Assembly (NCBI GenBank): GCA_002722885.1
Contig: PBNE01000007.1
Coordinates: 1-42,341 of the forward strand
Length of the DNA: 42,341 nt
Direction: 5' to 3'
From: Rhodospirillaceae bacterium
GTDB taxonomy: Bacteria; Pseudomonadota; Alphaproteobacteria; SP197
Below are positions 1 to 7,621 of this stretch, in pieces. The notes under the pieces were generated by a model that searched no databases, was not told the origin of the DNA, and was given only the letters and a program-made list of their open reading frames with translations. The position numbers and the translations under genes were made by a program. Positions within the stretch are counted from its first letter, which is position 1, and every line of letters starts with the position of its first letter.

Positions 1-696
1 GCCCGGCCCGCATGCGTCGCGCCGTCGCATCACTATCCGCTGGGCATGGTGATGAGCCTGCCGCGCCGTCATGCACTGATCGACTGGGCCGACCGTATCG
101 ACGGCTGGATTCTCGAAGACGACTATGACAGCGAGTTCCGTTATCGCGGACGGCCGCTGGCGTCACTCCAGGGTCTCGACCGTTCCGGACGTGTGATCTA
201 TGCGGGCAGCTTCTACGAGGTCATGTTTCCCTCCCTGCGCCTGGGTTATCTCGTGGTGACCGAGCACCTGATCGAGCCGTTTACGAATGTCCGCGCGGCG
301 CTTGACGATCGTGCGTCGCTCAGCGCCCTGTCGGCTTTGGCCCGGTTCATGGAAGAGGGCCACTTCGCCAACCACATTTGCCGCATGCGGCGGCTCTACG
401 GTGCCCATCAGGAGGCTCTGCTCGACGCTGCCCGACGCCACCTCGACGGCCTCCTGACACCGCACCCTGATGATGCCGGGATGCATCTGGTCGCCATGAT
501 GGATGACGAGCTGTACGCACGCATGACGGGTGTACAGGCCTCGAACCGAATCTCCTAGTCGGGCGTGTCGGCGGTGGCGCTGTCGTCCTATGCCATCGAC
601 GCGGCACTCCAGCCGGGACTCGTGCTTGGCTACGCGGCGGTCAACGAGGACGAAATCGGACGGGCAACTCGCGCGATGGCGCAAGCGCTGGAATAG
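1..696 (+). pseudogene. Broken MocR/PdxR-type (GntR-aminotransferase) regulator, 3' part
   Basis: The reading frame is open from the left window edge and matches the fold-type I aminotransferase domain of MocR-type regulators: VAPSHHYPLG, then WILEDDYDSEFRYRGRPL (the PLP-site aspartate region), then FPSLRLGYLV. Two things are wrong. The segment that normally carries the Schiff-base lysine (usually a T-F-S-K-V pattern before FPSLRLGY) reads S-F-Y-E-V, so lysine is replaced by glutamate. A TAG stop at 556-558 interrupts the frame, yet family-like sequence continues in the same frame afterwards (ALSSYAIDAALQPGLVLGYA) to a natural stop at 694-696. The N-terminal winged-helix domain, if present, lies outside the window. 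I infer a non-functional gene; a shortened, PLP-free regulator is a less likely alternative. It is convergent with the next gene, 22 bp away. Confidence 0.75.
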
Positions 697-718
697 ACCG
701 CAGACGGACGGTGGTGGT

Positions 719-1735
719 TCAGCCGATAGCGGGAATGGCCACGCCCTGTGACTGTGCAGCGGCCACCAGGCCGTCCCATACCCCGTCATGCAGGTTGATG
801 CCGTCCCTGCGGCAGCGTTCTTCGGTTTCGCGCTCCGGATCGCCGGGAACCCGCACCTTGTCAAAGCCCGGTGCAGGCGGTGTGGCGCGCAGCTTTTCGA
901 TCACGTGGGCGGCGTCCTTGTCGAACGCCGCCGCGCCGAAGGCATTGGTATCCAGGGCGACGATCATCCAGTTGAATTCGTAGGGCTGGCCAAGCATCGC
1001 CCCACCCATCATCTCGGCGAGCACGGATAGGCCGTAACCCTTGTAACCACCGGCCGGGAGTAGAGCCCCGCCGTCGTCATAGGCTTCGATGCTGGTGGTC
1101 GGGTTGCCGTGTTTGTCGGCCAGCCATCCTTCGGGCACCGACTCACCGGTGCGGCGGCGCACGCTGACCTTGCCGTTGGCGACGACACAGGTCGCGAAGT
1201 CGACGGAGACATCGCCGGCCCCGCCGCCGGGCATGGCCATGGCCCAGGGGTTGGTCGAGAGCACCCCGCCGCGGCCGCCGTGCGCTGCGACCAGAGGAAA
1301 GCGGTCGCAACCCCCGCCGCCCATCGACAGGGCGAACCTGCCGTTGGCCGCAAGCCGTTCGACATAGGCGCCCATGCGCCCAGTGTGGCCGACATTGTGG
1401 ATGCCGGCACAGACGATCGGCTGATCCCGGCCCATGGCCAGCAGTTGATCCACGGCTCGCTCCATGGCGGGAATCCCGAGCCCTTCACCTCCGTCGACCG
1501 TGAGCACCGTGGCACCGTTGTGGGCCAGCAAGATGTCCCCGGCCGGCCGGGCGAGGCCGTTGGCAAAACAGTCGAGGTAGTAGGCGACGCGATTCACCCC
1601 GTGCGAGACGACGTTCTTCATCTCCGCCTCGACTAGGTGATGGGCCACCTGCCGGGCCTCATCCGCGCGCATGCTGGCAGCTGCCAGGACCTCGGCGCAG
1701 AAGGTTTCCAGGGTGTTGTGGGCAAGAACGGGCAC
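719..1735 (-). CDS. Ldh2/MdhC-family malate/lactate-type NAD(P)H dehydrogenase
   Basis: This 338-residue protein matches the Ldh2 (malate/L-lactate/ureidoglycolate dehydrogenase) family, which oxidises 2-hydroxy acids or reduces 2-keto or imino acids with NAD(P)H in the cytoplasm. Visible family features are the N-terminal helical segment, the conserved SHG motif (VVSHGVNR), the glycine-rich GIHNVGHTGRMGAY segment, STNPWAMAMPG, the DFAT-x-VVANGKV segment and GGYKGYGLSVLAEMMGG near the C-terminus. Length is normal (about 330-360). The start is GTG at 1735, with GGAG about 10 bases upstream; a nearby ATG at 1740 is out of frame. The gene stands alone and is convergent with the broken MocR gene. 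The substrate cannot be read from sequence: the family also includes delta-1-piperideine-2-carboxylate reductases and (R)-sulfolactate-type enzymes. Confidence 0.88.
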   Translation of the reverse strand: MPVLAHNTLETFCAEVLAAASMRADEARQVAHHLVEAEMKNVVSHGVNRVAYYLDCFANGLARPAGDILLAHNGATVLTVDGGEGLGIPAMERAVDQLLAMGRDQPIVCAGIHNVGHTGRMGAYVERLAANGRFALSMGGGGCDRFPLVAAHGGRGGVLSTNPWAMAMPGGGAGDVSVDFATCVVANGKVSVRRRTGESVPEGWLADKHGNPTTSIEAYDDGGALLPAGGYKGYGLSVLAEMMGGAMLGQPYEFNWMIVALDTNAFGAAAFDKDAAHVIEKLRATPPAPGFDKVRVPGDPERETEERCRRDGINLHDGVWDGLVAAAQSQGVAIPAIG

Positions 1736-1802
1736 GGCATATCTCCAGAGACGCGATCAGCCACGGACGTTAATCTATGACCATCGTGATGGGGAGAGAG
1801 AC

Positions 1803-2774
1803 ATGACCAGACCGCCAGGAGATTTCGCCTTCAATGCGGACTCGCTCTACGGCACATCGGACGACCGGACCTATGCCGGGGCGCTTAGTTTCATGCGCCG
1901 TTGCTACACTAAGTCACTTGTAGGTGCTGACGTGGTGGTTTCGGGTATCCCGTACGATATCGGGACGACTAACCGGGCTGGAACCCGCTTCGGGCCACGT
2001 GCCATAAGGCAAGCGTCTAGCCATATCGCTTGGGGTCCACAATGGCCTTTTGATTTCGACCCCTTTCACCGGCTAGCCGTGATCGACTGGGGCGATCATG
2101 ATTTTGATATAGGCTGTACTGAAGGGATGATGGCCTCCGTGGAGGCCAGCACAGCGACGTTCTTAGAAGCCGGGTGTTTCCCGATGACGATGGGAGGCGA
2201 TCACTTGGTCACTTATCCTCTTCTTAAGGCCGTCGCAAAGCAACATGGTAAAGGGTTGTCTCTAGTGCATTTTGACGCTCACACGGATACTTCGAAGAGC
2301 GATAAGCTCAACCACGGCACGATGTTTTGGCATGCAATGCGGGATGGGCTGATCGACCCTGGTCGCTCCATTCACACCGGGATCCGCATGGCGGTAGGCT
2401 GGGACGATGGGTTCGATAAAATTGGCGGATGGGATGCAGCCCGACTCCCAGCCAAGGAGATTGGGCAGCGTATTCGAGATGTGGTAGGAAAAAATAAAGC
2501 ATATCTAACGTTCGACATCGATTTCCTTGATCCTGCTTACGCACCTGGCACTGGGACGCCAGTTGTCGGTGGGCCGACGACTATGCAGGCGTTAGATATA
2601 CTAATGGAGCTCCGGGGTATTAATTTTGTCGGTATGGATCTGGTTGAAGTCGCCCCCGAACATGATAACGGCGAAATCACATCGCTCGCTGGCGCTTCGA
2701 TGATGTATCACGTACTTCATCTTCTTGCAGAGAACCGTCCCGTGGTTTCCGCGTCCAGAACGCCTTTTTGCTAA
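1803..2774 (+). CDS. speB: Agmatinase / ureohydrolase family protein
   Basis: A 323-residue ureohydrolase with a full binuclear manganese site: GGDH (H134), DAHTD (D158, H160, D162) and DIDFLDPA (D238, D240). H171 in the LNHGTMF segment matches the agmatinase general-base position. Agmatinase cleaves agmatine to putrescine and urea; family members also act on guanidinobutyrate or guanidinopropionate, so the substrate is not certain. The ATG at 1803 is chosen because GGGGAGAG lies just upstream; earlier in-frame codons lack a ribosome site and family similarity. From about 1.9 kb onward base and codon use shift to lower GC (60-base lines near 2461 and 2581 are about 43-45% GC), whereas the first codons look like the GC-rich surroundings. 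It is the first gene of a lower-GC block that continues to acetyl-CoA synthetase. Confidence 0.9.
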   Translation: MTRPPGDFAFNADSLYGTSDDRTYAGALSFMRRCYTKSLVGADVVVSGIPYDIGTTNRAGTRFGPRAIRQASSHIAWGPQWPFDFDPFHRLAVIDWGDHDFDIGCTEGMMASVEASTATFLEAGCFPMTMGGDHLVTYPLLKAVAKQHGKGLSLVHFDAHTDTSKSDKLNHGTMFWHAMRDGLIDPGRSIHTGIRMAVGWDDGFDKIGGWDAARLPAKEIGQRIRDVVGKNKAYLTFDIDFLDPAYAPGTGTPVVGGPTTMQALDILMELRGINFVGMDLVEVAPEHDNGEITSLAGASMMYHVLHLLAENRPVVSASRTPFC

Positions 2775-2891
2775 GTTGCCAGCACCGTGCGCCTGTAGTT
2801 TAACTGATCGACTTGCACGCAAATAAGAATTAGTTGCATTATCAAGAGTCGAGCTTTAGGGTTCCCATCCATATCAAGGAGCCCATCCTTA

Positions 2892-3413
2892 ATGTCCACC
2901 GCAGAACCCCTGCCGGTCTACGCTGCTGAAACCCATATGGGCCGTCTGTCGACGGCTGAGGCGGTTGTTGTATCTACGTTCCGACTTTGGTTCGCGCCGC
3001 ATTGCTATCCGCTGGAATCTCACCCCTCATGGAAGACCGGGCTGCAAGTTGCGGGAATGGCGCCATGGGGCCTGCATGCTTTCGATACACTCCTTTGGAT
3101 CACCATGGCGGCAGGTACGCTTGAGCTAGATGTACGTTGCCAGCACTGCTCCCAGCTTGGCCACGATGAAGCGTGGCTGCTACAGATGGTGAATCGCGCT
3201 CAGGTGGGCTTGCATGTGGAAGCCGAGGCTATCCTTCGGAGTTGGATGACCCCGGCCGGTGCTCGTGCGGGCTTGCGACATCTTGATTTGTTTAGTCATG
3301 CGCTAGCCAACGTAGACCTCCTGGTCGGACTTTCTTCTAGCAGCGTCAAACTTGTTCCGTCCAGGCGGCCGGACCGTTTGAAGCGGGCTGGTGCACCCAC
3401 TGTCCTTCATTGA
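2892..3413 (+). CDS. Unrecognised small protein with Cys pair, 173 aa
   Basis: I do not recognise this family with confidence. The 173-residue product has no signal peptide or membrane segment. It starts with an alpha-helical region (LSTAEAVVVSTFRLWFAP), has a Trp/His-rich stretch (SHPSWKTGLQVAGMAPWGL), then VRCQHCSQLGHDE, which carries a C-x-x-C pair followed by His and Asp/Glu that could bind a metal, and a basic C-terminus. An AAGGAG ribosome site at 2876-2881 supports the start. The stop is 10 bases before the peroxiredoxin start at 3424, so the two are probably cotranscribed. The 117 bases upstream are AT-rich and hold only a weak promoter-like match. It lies in the lower-GC block. Linkage to a peroxiredoxin hints at redox or nitrogen-metabolism regulation, but this is only context. 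Confidence 0.7.
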   Translation: MSTAEPLPVYAAETHMGRLSTAEAVVVSTFRLWFAPHCYPLESHPSWKTGLQVAGMAPWGLHAFDTLLWITMAAGTLELDVRCQHCSQLGHDEAWLLQMVNRAQVGLHVEAEAILRSWMTPAGARAGLRHLDLFSHALANVDLLVGLSSSSVKLVPSRRPDRLKRAGAPTVLH

Positions 3414-3423
3414 GAGAAATATC

Positions 3424-3933
3424 ATGGCAATTCCTGAAAAAACCATCGGTCAAAGGGTTCCCGACACATCTTTCCAAATTCGTCGTGATGGCGGATGGGC
3501 CACTCTGACGACGTCAGAAATTTTCTCTGGGAAGCGTGTAGTCGTCTTTGCGCTGCCCGGTGCGTTTACTCCGACATGTTCTTCGACGCATCTACCGGGC
3601 TACGCCGCCGGCATAGAACGATTACACGATACCGGGATCGAAGCCATTTGTTGCCTTTCGGTCAATGACAGTTTTGTGATGAATGCATGGGCGGAGGGTC
3701 TGGGTATAGATGACCGTATCACCATGATCCCAGATGGAAATGCGGACTTCACGCGTGAGATGGGCATGCTGGTTGATAAGTCTCATCTCGGCTTCGGAGA
3801 TCGTTCGTGGCGCTACTCCATGGTTGTTGAAGATGGCGTGATCACCGCTCTTTTCTCTGAAGATCGCGCAGACCTCGGTGATCCTTTCGCCGTTTCCGAT
3901 ATCGAAACTATGCTTCATCACCTAGAGGAATAA
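3424..3933 (+). CDS. Type-5 (Prx5/AhpC-TSA) peroxiredoxin
   Basis: A 169-residue thiol peroxidase of the Prx5 class. It reduces hydrogen peroxide and organic hydroperoxides in the cytosol, probably with glutathione/glutaredoxin or thioredoxin as donor. The active-site motif PGAFTPTCSSTHLPGY carries the peroxidatic cysteine C52 and the TxxC threonine T49; the conserved arginine is in SWRYSMVVEDG. Two further cysteines (C76, C77) are adjacent; which of them, if any, resolves is not visible. No glutaredoxin domain is fused, unlike some family members. The start at 3424 (MAIPEKTIG) is preferred over an in-frame codon at 3391 because family similarity begins there and GAGAGA precedes it. The gene probably shares a transcript with the small protein upstream. 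Confidence 0.93.
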   Translation: MAIPEKTIGQRVPDTSFQIRRDGGWATLTTSEIFSGKRVVVFALPGAFTPTCSSTHLPGYAAGIERLHDTGIEAICCLSVNDSFVMNAWAEGLGIDDRITMIPDGNADFTREMGMLVDKSHLGFGDRSWRYSMVVEDGVITALFSEDRADLGDPFAVSDIETMLHHLEE

Positions 3934-3960
3934 GCCGGGCTCGCTGGTTCCCAGCCCGGC
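3934..3960 (+). terminator. GC-rich hairpin after the peroxiredoxin gene
   Basis: The inverted repeat GCCGGGCT (3934-3941) / AGCCCGGC (3953-3960) starts directly after the stop codon; an alternative pairing uses an inner CTGG/CCAG. There is no T-run behind it, so it may be a weak terminator or a transcript-end stabilising stem. Confidence 0.45.
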
Positions 3961-4074
3961 AAAGGATCGCGGCACTCTGGCGGCCTGCCCCTGTCTAGGG
4001 TGCTGCGATCCACTCCTCTTGTGCTGTACGTTATGACGGATCAGAATATGCTGGTCTAGATGTGGAGATGGCGA

Positions 4075-4656
4075 ATGGAACGAGTAAGTTTCGCACACAT
4101 GGAAGATGGAACAGCGGATGACTATCGCATCATAGGTGAAGCCGTCAAAAACTCTCACCACTTGTTGGCCGACGAGCTGCTCGACATGGTGCAGTCTACC
4201 GAACATGCCGAACAGGGCATACAAGTCACACGCTTCGAGCACGCCCTGCAGACTGCGACCCTGGCTTTCAAGGATGGTGAGACCGAAGAGATGATTGTCG
4301 GCGCTCTTCTGCATGACATTGCCGATAATATCTCGCCGTACAACCACGCCGATGTGGGTGCTGCGATACTGCGTCCATATGTTTCGGACCGGGTACATTG
4401 GATCGTGAAACATCACGGTTTTTTTCAGACGTACTACTACGCTCATTTTCAGGGTCGCGATCGCTATGCCCGTGACAAATACAAGGGCCATCCCTACTAC
4501 CAAGACTGCATCGACTTCTGTGCGAAATACGATCAGATGGCGTTTGACCCCGATTACACCGAGACTATGCCGTTGGAGGCTTTCGAACCTATGGTCCGAC
4601 GCATCTTCTCCCGGGCGCCTAACTTCGATATGGCTAGCGAAAGTAATGCGGCATAA
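4075..4656 (+). CDS. HD-domain protein, PhnZ/MIOX-like metal enzyme fold
   Basis: A 193-residue HD-domain protein. The putative metal ligands are H56 (RFEHALQ), H80-D81 (ALLHDIAD), H91 and/or H108 and H113/H114 (WIVKHH), and D153 (KYDQMAFD). The 24-residue gap between the first His and the HD pair equals that of the diiron oxygenase PhnZ (H34 to H58-D59). However, the PhnZ Tyr and Glu 10 and 7 residues before the first ligand are not conserved here (E46 and I49), so the PhnZ substrate (2-amino-1-hydroxyethylphosphonate) should not be assumed. It may be an HD oxygenase with another substrate or a phosphohydrolase. The start at 4075 is chosen for the GGAG seven bases upstream; 4060 is an alternative. 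The gene is convergent with acetyl-CoA synthetase and belongs to the lower-GC block. Confidence 0.82.
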   Translation: MERVSFAHMEDGTADDYRIIGEAVKNSHHLLADELLDMVQSTEHAEQGIQVTRFEHALQTATLAFKDGETEEMIVGALLHDIADNISPYNHADVGAAILRPYVSDRVHWIVKHHGFFQTYYYAHFQGRDRYARDKYKGHPYYQDCIDFCAKYDQMAFDPDYTETMPLEAFEPMVRRIFSRAPNFDMASESNAA

Positions 4657-4723
4657 GCTCCCAAAGAGGCGGAGATACCTGACCCATGACTTTCAGGCGA
4701 AGTTAGTTTCCCTTTTCTAAGCT

Positions 4724-6679
4724 TTACTCTTGCTTTGATTGACTATTTTGTCGGTTCTCAACAAGATTACCAACAACGCTAGGATCGGCGAGTGTGGATG
4801 TATCTCCGAAGTTATTGAAGTCGTTCTCGGCAATCTTGCGCAAAATACGGCGCATGATTTTTCCAGAGCGAGTTTTTGGCAGTCCCGGCGCCCACTGCAA
4901 CCAGTCTGGGCTGGCGATGGGGCCAATTTCCTTTCGCACCCACTGGACTAATTCCTTCTTGAGGTCTTCTGAAGGGTCTTCCCCTACATTTAGTGTGACA
5001 AAGGCATATATACCCTGACCCTTGATGTTGTGTGGCGCGCCGACCACGGCGGCCTCGGCGACTTTGCTGTGAGCGACCAGTGCGCTTTCTACCTCAGCCG
5101 TACCCATTCGGTGGCCTGAGACGTTCAAGACGTCGTCGACACGCCCGGTTATCCAATAGTAGCCATCGGCGTCGCGGCGAGCGCCGTCACCCGTAAAATA
5201 TTTTCCGGGATAGGTTGAAAAATAGGTTTGTTTGAAACGTTCATGATCGCCATAGACAGTGCGCATCTGGCCTGGCCAGGAATCGAGCAGGCAAAGATTG
5301 CCCTCGCAAACGCCATCCTGGATTACCCCTTCATTGTCCACAATAGCGGGTTTCACACCGAAGAAGGGCCGTGTAGCTGAGCCCGGTTTGAGGGCTGTTG
5401 CGCCTGGAAGCGGAGTGATCAGTATGCCGCCAGTCTCGGTCTGCCACCAAGTATCGACAATTGGACAGCGGCCGTCCCCCACCACGTGATGATACCACTC
5501 CCACGCCTCAGGATTGATTGGCTCCCCGACGCTTCCAAGCAAGCGTAGTGTCGAGCGATTGGTTTTCTTCACAGGAGCGTTGCCTTCGCGCATAAGGGCG
5601 CGGATAGCGGTTGGAGCCGTGTAGTAGATATTGACGTCATGCTTGTCGATGACCTCCCAGTGTCGGCTGGCATCGGGATAATTCGGCACCCCTTCGAACA
5701 TCAGGGTTGTAGCGCCGTTCGCCATTGGGCCGTAGACAATATAGCTGTGGCCCGTGACCCAGCCGACATCGGCCGTGCACCAGTAGATGTCGCCGTCGTG
5801 GTAGTCGAAGACGTACTGGTGGGTCATCGAGGCATAGACGATGTAGCCGCCAGTGGTGTGCATCACGCCCTTGGGCTTTCCGGTCGAGCCTGAGGTGTAG
5901 AGGATGAAAAGCGGGTCCTCGGCGGCCATGGTCTCGGGCGCGCAGTCGGCCGACACGCTCTCCTTCAGATCATGCCACCAATGGTCGCGGCCGTCCTTCA
6001 TGCCGACATCCGCGCCGGTACGCTTGACCACGAGGCAGCCGGTGACGCTAGGCGTGTTCTCGAGGGCGGCATCGACATTGGCCTTGAGCGGGACGACCTT
6101 GCCGCCGCGCAGGCCTTCATCGGCCGTGATCACGATGTTGGAATCGCAGTCGACGATGCGGTTGGCCAGCGAATCCGGTGAGAAGCCGCCGAACACCACC
6201 GAATGGACCGCGCCGATCCGGGTGCAGGCGAGCATTGCGTAAGCGGCTTCGGGGATCATCGGCATGTAGATCGTGATCCGGTCGCCACGCTTGGCGCCCA
6301 TCTCCTTGAGCGCGTTCGCCATGCGACAGACCTCTTCATGAGCCTCCCGGTAGGTGATGGCCTTGGACGGCTCGCTGGGATCGTCGGCCTCCCAGATGAT
6401 CGCGGTCTGGTCGCTGCGGGTGGCGAGGTGACGGTCCAGGCAGTTGGCGCTGACGTTGAGTTCGCCGTCCTCGAACCACTTGATCGAGACATCGCCGTCA
6501 TAGCTTGTGTTCTTGACCTTGCTAAACGGCGTGATCCAGTCGACCCGCTTGCTGTGCTCGGCCCAGAAGGCGTCAGGATCGGCCACCGAAGCCTCGTACA
6601 TGGCGAGATAGGCGTCATTGTCGACATGGGTGCGTTCGGACCAGCCAGCGGGAACGTCGTGGATCACTTCATCGGTCAT
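4724..6679 (-). CDS. acsA: Acetyl-CoA synthetase (AMP-forming)
   Basis: A full-length (651 aa) acetate-CoA ligase that activates acetate through acetyl-AMP to acetyl-CoA. It has the N-terminal ACAS domain, the adenylation P-loop [11 protein letters not shown] at residues 261-271, DTWWQTETG, the hinge region [21 protein letters not shown] and the C-terminal catalytic lysine in [11 protein letters not shown] (K607), which is the usual site of regulatory acetylation. The start at 6679 ([13 protein letters not shown]) agrees with the family. Composition changes along the gene. The half encoded from about 5.9 kb to 6.68 kb (N-terminal) is about 65-68% GC, while the part from 4.72 to about 5.65 kb is mostly about 47-58% (locally up to 68% near 5041), as in the block to its left. 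A recombination junction or assembly junction within the gene is possible; the protein itself reads through with no lesion. Confidence 0.97.
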   Translation of the reverse strand: MTDEVIHDVPAGWSERTHVDNDAYLAMYEASVADPDAFWAEHSKRVDWITPFSKVKNTSYDGDVSIKWFEDGELNVSANCLDRHLATRSDQTAIIWEADDPSEPSKAITYREAHEEVCRMANALKEMGAKRGDRITIYMPMIPEAAYAMLACTRIGAVHSVVFGGFSPDSLANRIVDCDSNIVITADEGLRGGKVVPLKANVDAALENTPSVTGCLVVKRTGADVGMKDGRDHWWHDLKESVSADCAPETMAAEDPLFILYTSGSTGKPKGVMHTTGGYIVYASMTHQYVFDYHDGDIYWCTADVGWVTGHSYIVYGPMANGATTLMFEGVPNYPDASRHWEVIDKHDVNIYYTAPTAIRALMREGNAPVKKTNRSTLRLLGSVGEPINPEAWEWYHHVVGDGRCPIVDTWWQTETGGILITPLPGATALKPGSATRPFFGVKPAIVDNEGVIQDGVCEGNLCLLDSWPGQMRTVYGDHERFKQTYFSTYPGKYFTGDGARRDADGYYWITGRVDDVLNVSGHRMGTAEVESALVAHSKVAEAAVVGAPHNIKGQGIYAFVTLNVGEDPSEDLKKELVQWVRKEIGPIASPDWLQWAPGLPKTRSGKIMRRILRKIAENDFNNFGDTSTLADPSVVGNLVENRQNSQSKQE

Positions 6680-6855
6680 GGGTCTGCCCCTCGGGATCGG
6701 TTCGCCGGGTTTGTCCGGCTGCGTGATGTCGAATGTGCCAGATTACAGGCGCGGTTCAAGCAGCGGCCGCCTCTCGGCGCGTCATCCGTCATCGCTACGG
6801 TTCCTCTCTCCGGCGATCCGATCTAACGTCGGCGCCACGCACTACGGGAGAAGCC

Positions 6856-7602
6856 ATGCAACTGCAACTCGCCACCTGGCAGGAGGTCGAGCGTTACCTG
6901 CAAAGCTCGACCGGCATCATTCTGCCGATCGGCTCGGCCGAACAGCACGGCCCCAACGGGCTCGTGGGGACGGATGCGATCTGCCCGGAGTTCATCGGCC
7001 AGCGACTAGGCGAGGCCGCTGACGCCATGGTCGCGCCGACCATCTCGGTCGGGATTGCGCAGCACCATCTGGGCTTTGCGGGATCGATGTGCCTGCGGCC
7101 CTCGACCCTGATCCAGCTCATCCGCGACTATGTCGTCTCGCTGTCGCGCCACGGCTTCGGCCGGTTCTTCTTTATCAATGGCCACGGCGGGAACATCGCG
7201 ACGGTCTATGCGGCCTTTGCCGAGATTCACAGCGAGGTTTCGATGCTGACCCGCGACTCGAAGCGGCCAATCCGCTGCAAGATGGCGAACTGGTGGGATT
7301 CTAAGGGTGTGCGGACCCTGCAGAAGGAGCTCTATGGCGACGACGAGGGCGAACACGCGACCTGCAGCGAGGTCTCGGTGACTCAGTACGCCTATCCCGA
7401 TCACATCAAGAGCGCGAACTTCGAAGGCCGTGCCCCAGCGTACAATGGCATCCACGATGCCGACGATTACCGCACGCGGTATCCCGATGGCAGGATCGGT
7501 AGCCTGCCGTCGCTCTCCACGCCGGAGGCTGGCAAGAAGTTTGTCGAAGCCTCTGTCACCGACCTCACTGAGACCTATCGCGCCTTCCTGGTCGCGGATT
7601 GA
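6856..7602 (+). CDS. Creatininase-family amidohydrolase
   Basis: A 248-residue creatinine amidohydrolase-fold protein. The metal-site motifs are intact: GSAEQHGPNG (E29, H31), GTDAI (D40), HHLGF, FFINGHGGN and EHATCSEVS with the late Glu/His. The family contains creatininase, the mycofactocin peptidase MftE and FAPy deformylase, and all share cyclic-amide or amide hydrolysis, so the substrate is open. The ATG at 6856 is preceded by GGGAG; longer in-frame extensions to 6733 run into the acs promoter region and have no homology. The next gene, a ThDP enzyme, starts 19 bases after the stop, so they form a two-gene operon divergent from acsA. Confidence 0.9.
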   Translation: MQLQLATWQEVERYLQSSTGIILPIGSAEQHGPNGLVGTDAICPEFIGQRLGEAADAMVAPTISVGIAQHHLGFAGSMCLRPSTLIQLIRDYVVSLSRHGFGRFFFINGHGGNIATVYAAFAEIHSEVSMLTRDSKRPIRCKMANWWDSKGVRTLQKELYGDDEGEHATCSEVSVTQYAYPDHIKSANFEGRAPAYNGIHDADDYRTRYPDGRIGSLPSLSTPEAGKKFVEASVTDLTETYRAFLVAD

Positions 7603-7621
7603 TAAGAAGAAAGGACACCCC

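Noticed and set aside
2813..2840. Promoter candidate (TTGCAC ... CATTAT) before the 173-residue protein
   Set aside because: Both boxes match poorly and the spacing is 18; AT-rich sequence alone explains it.
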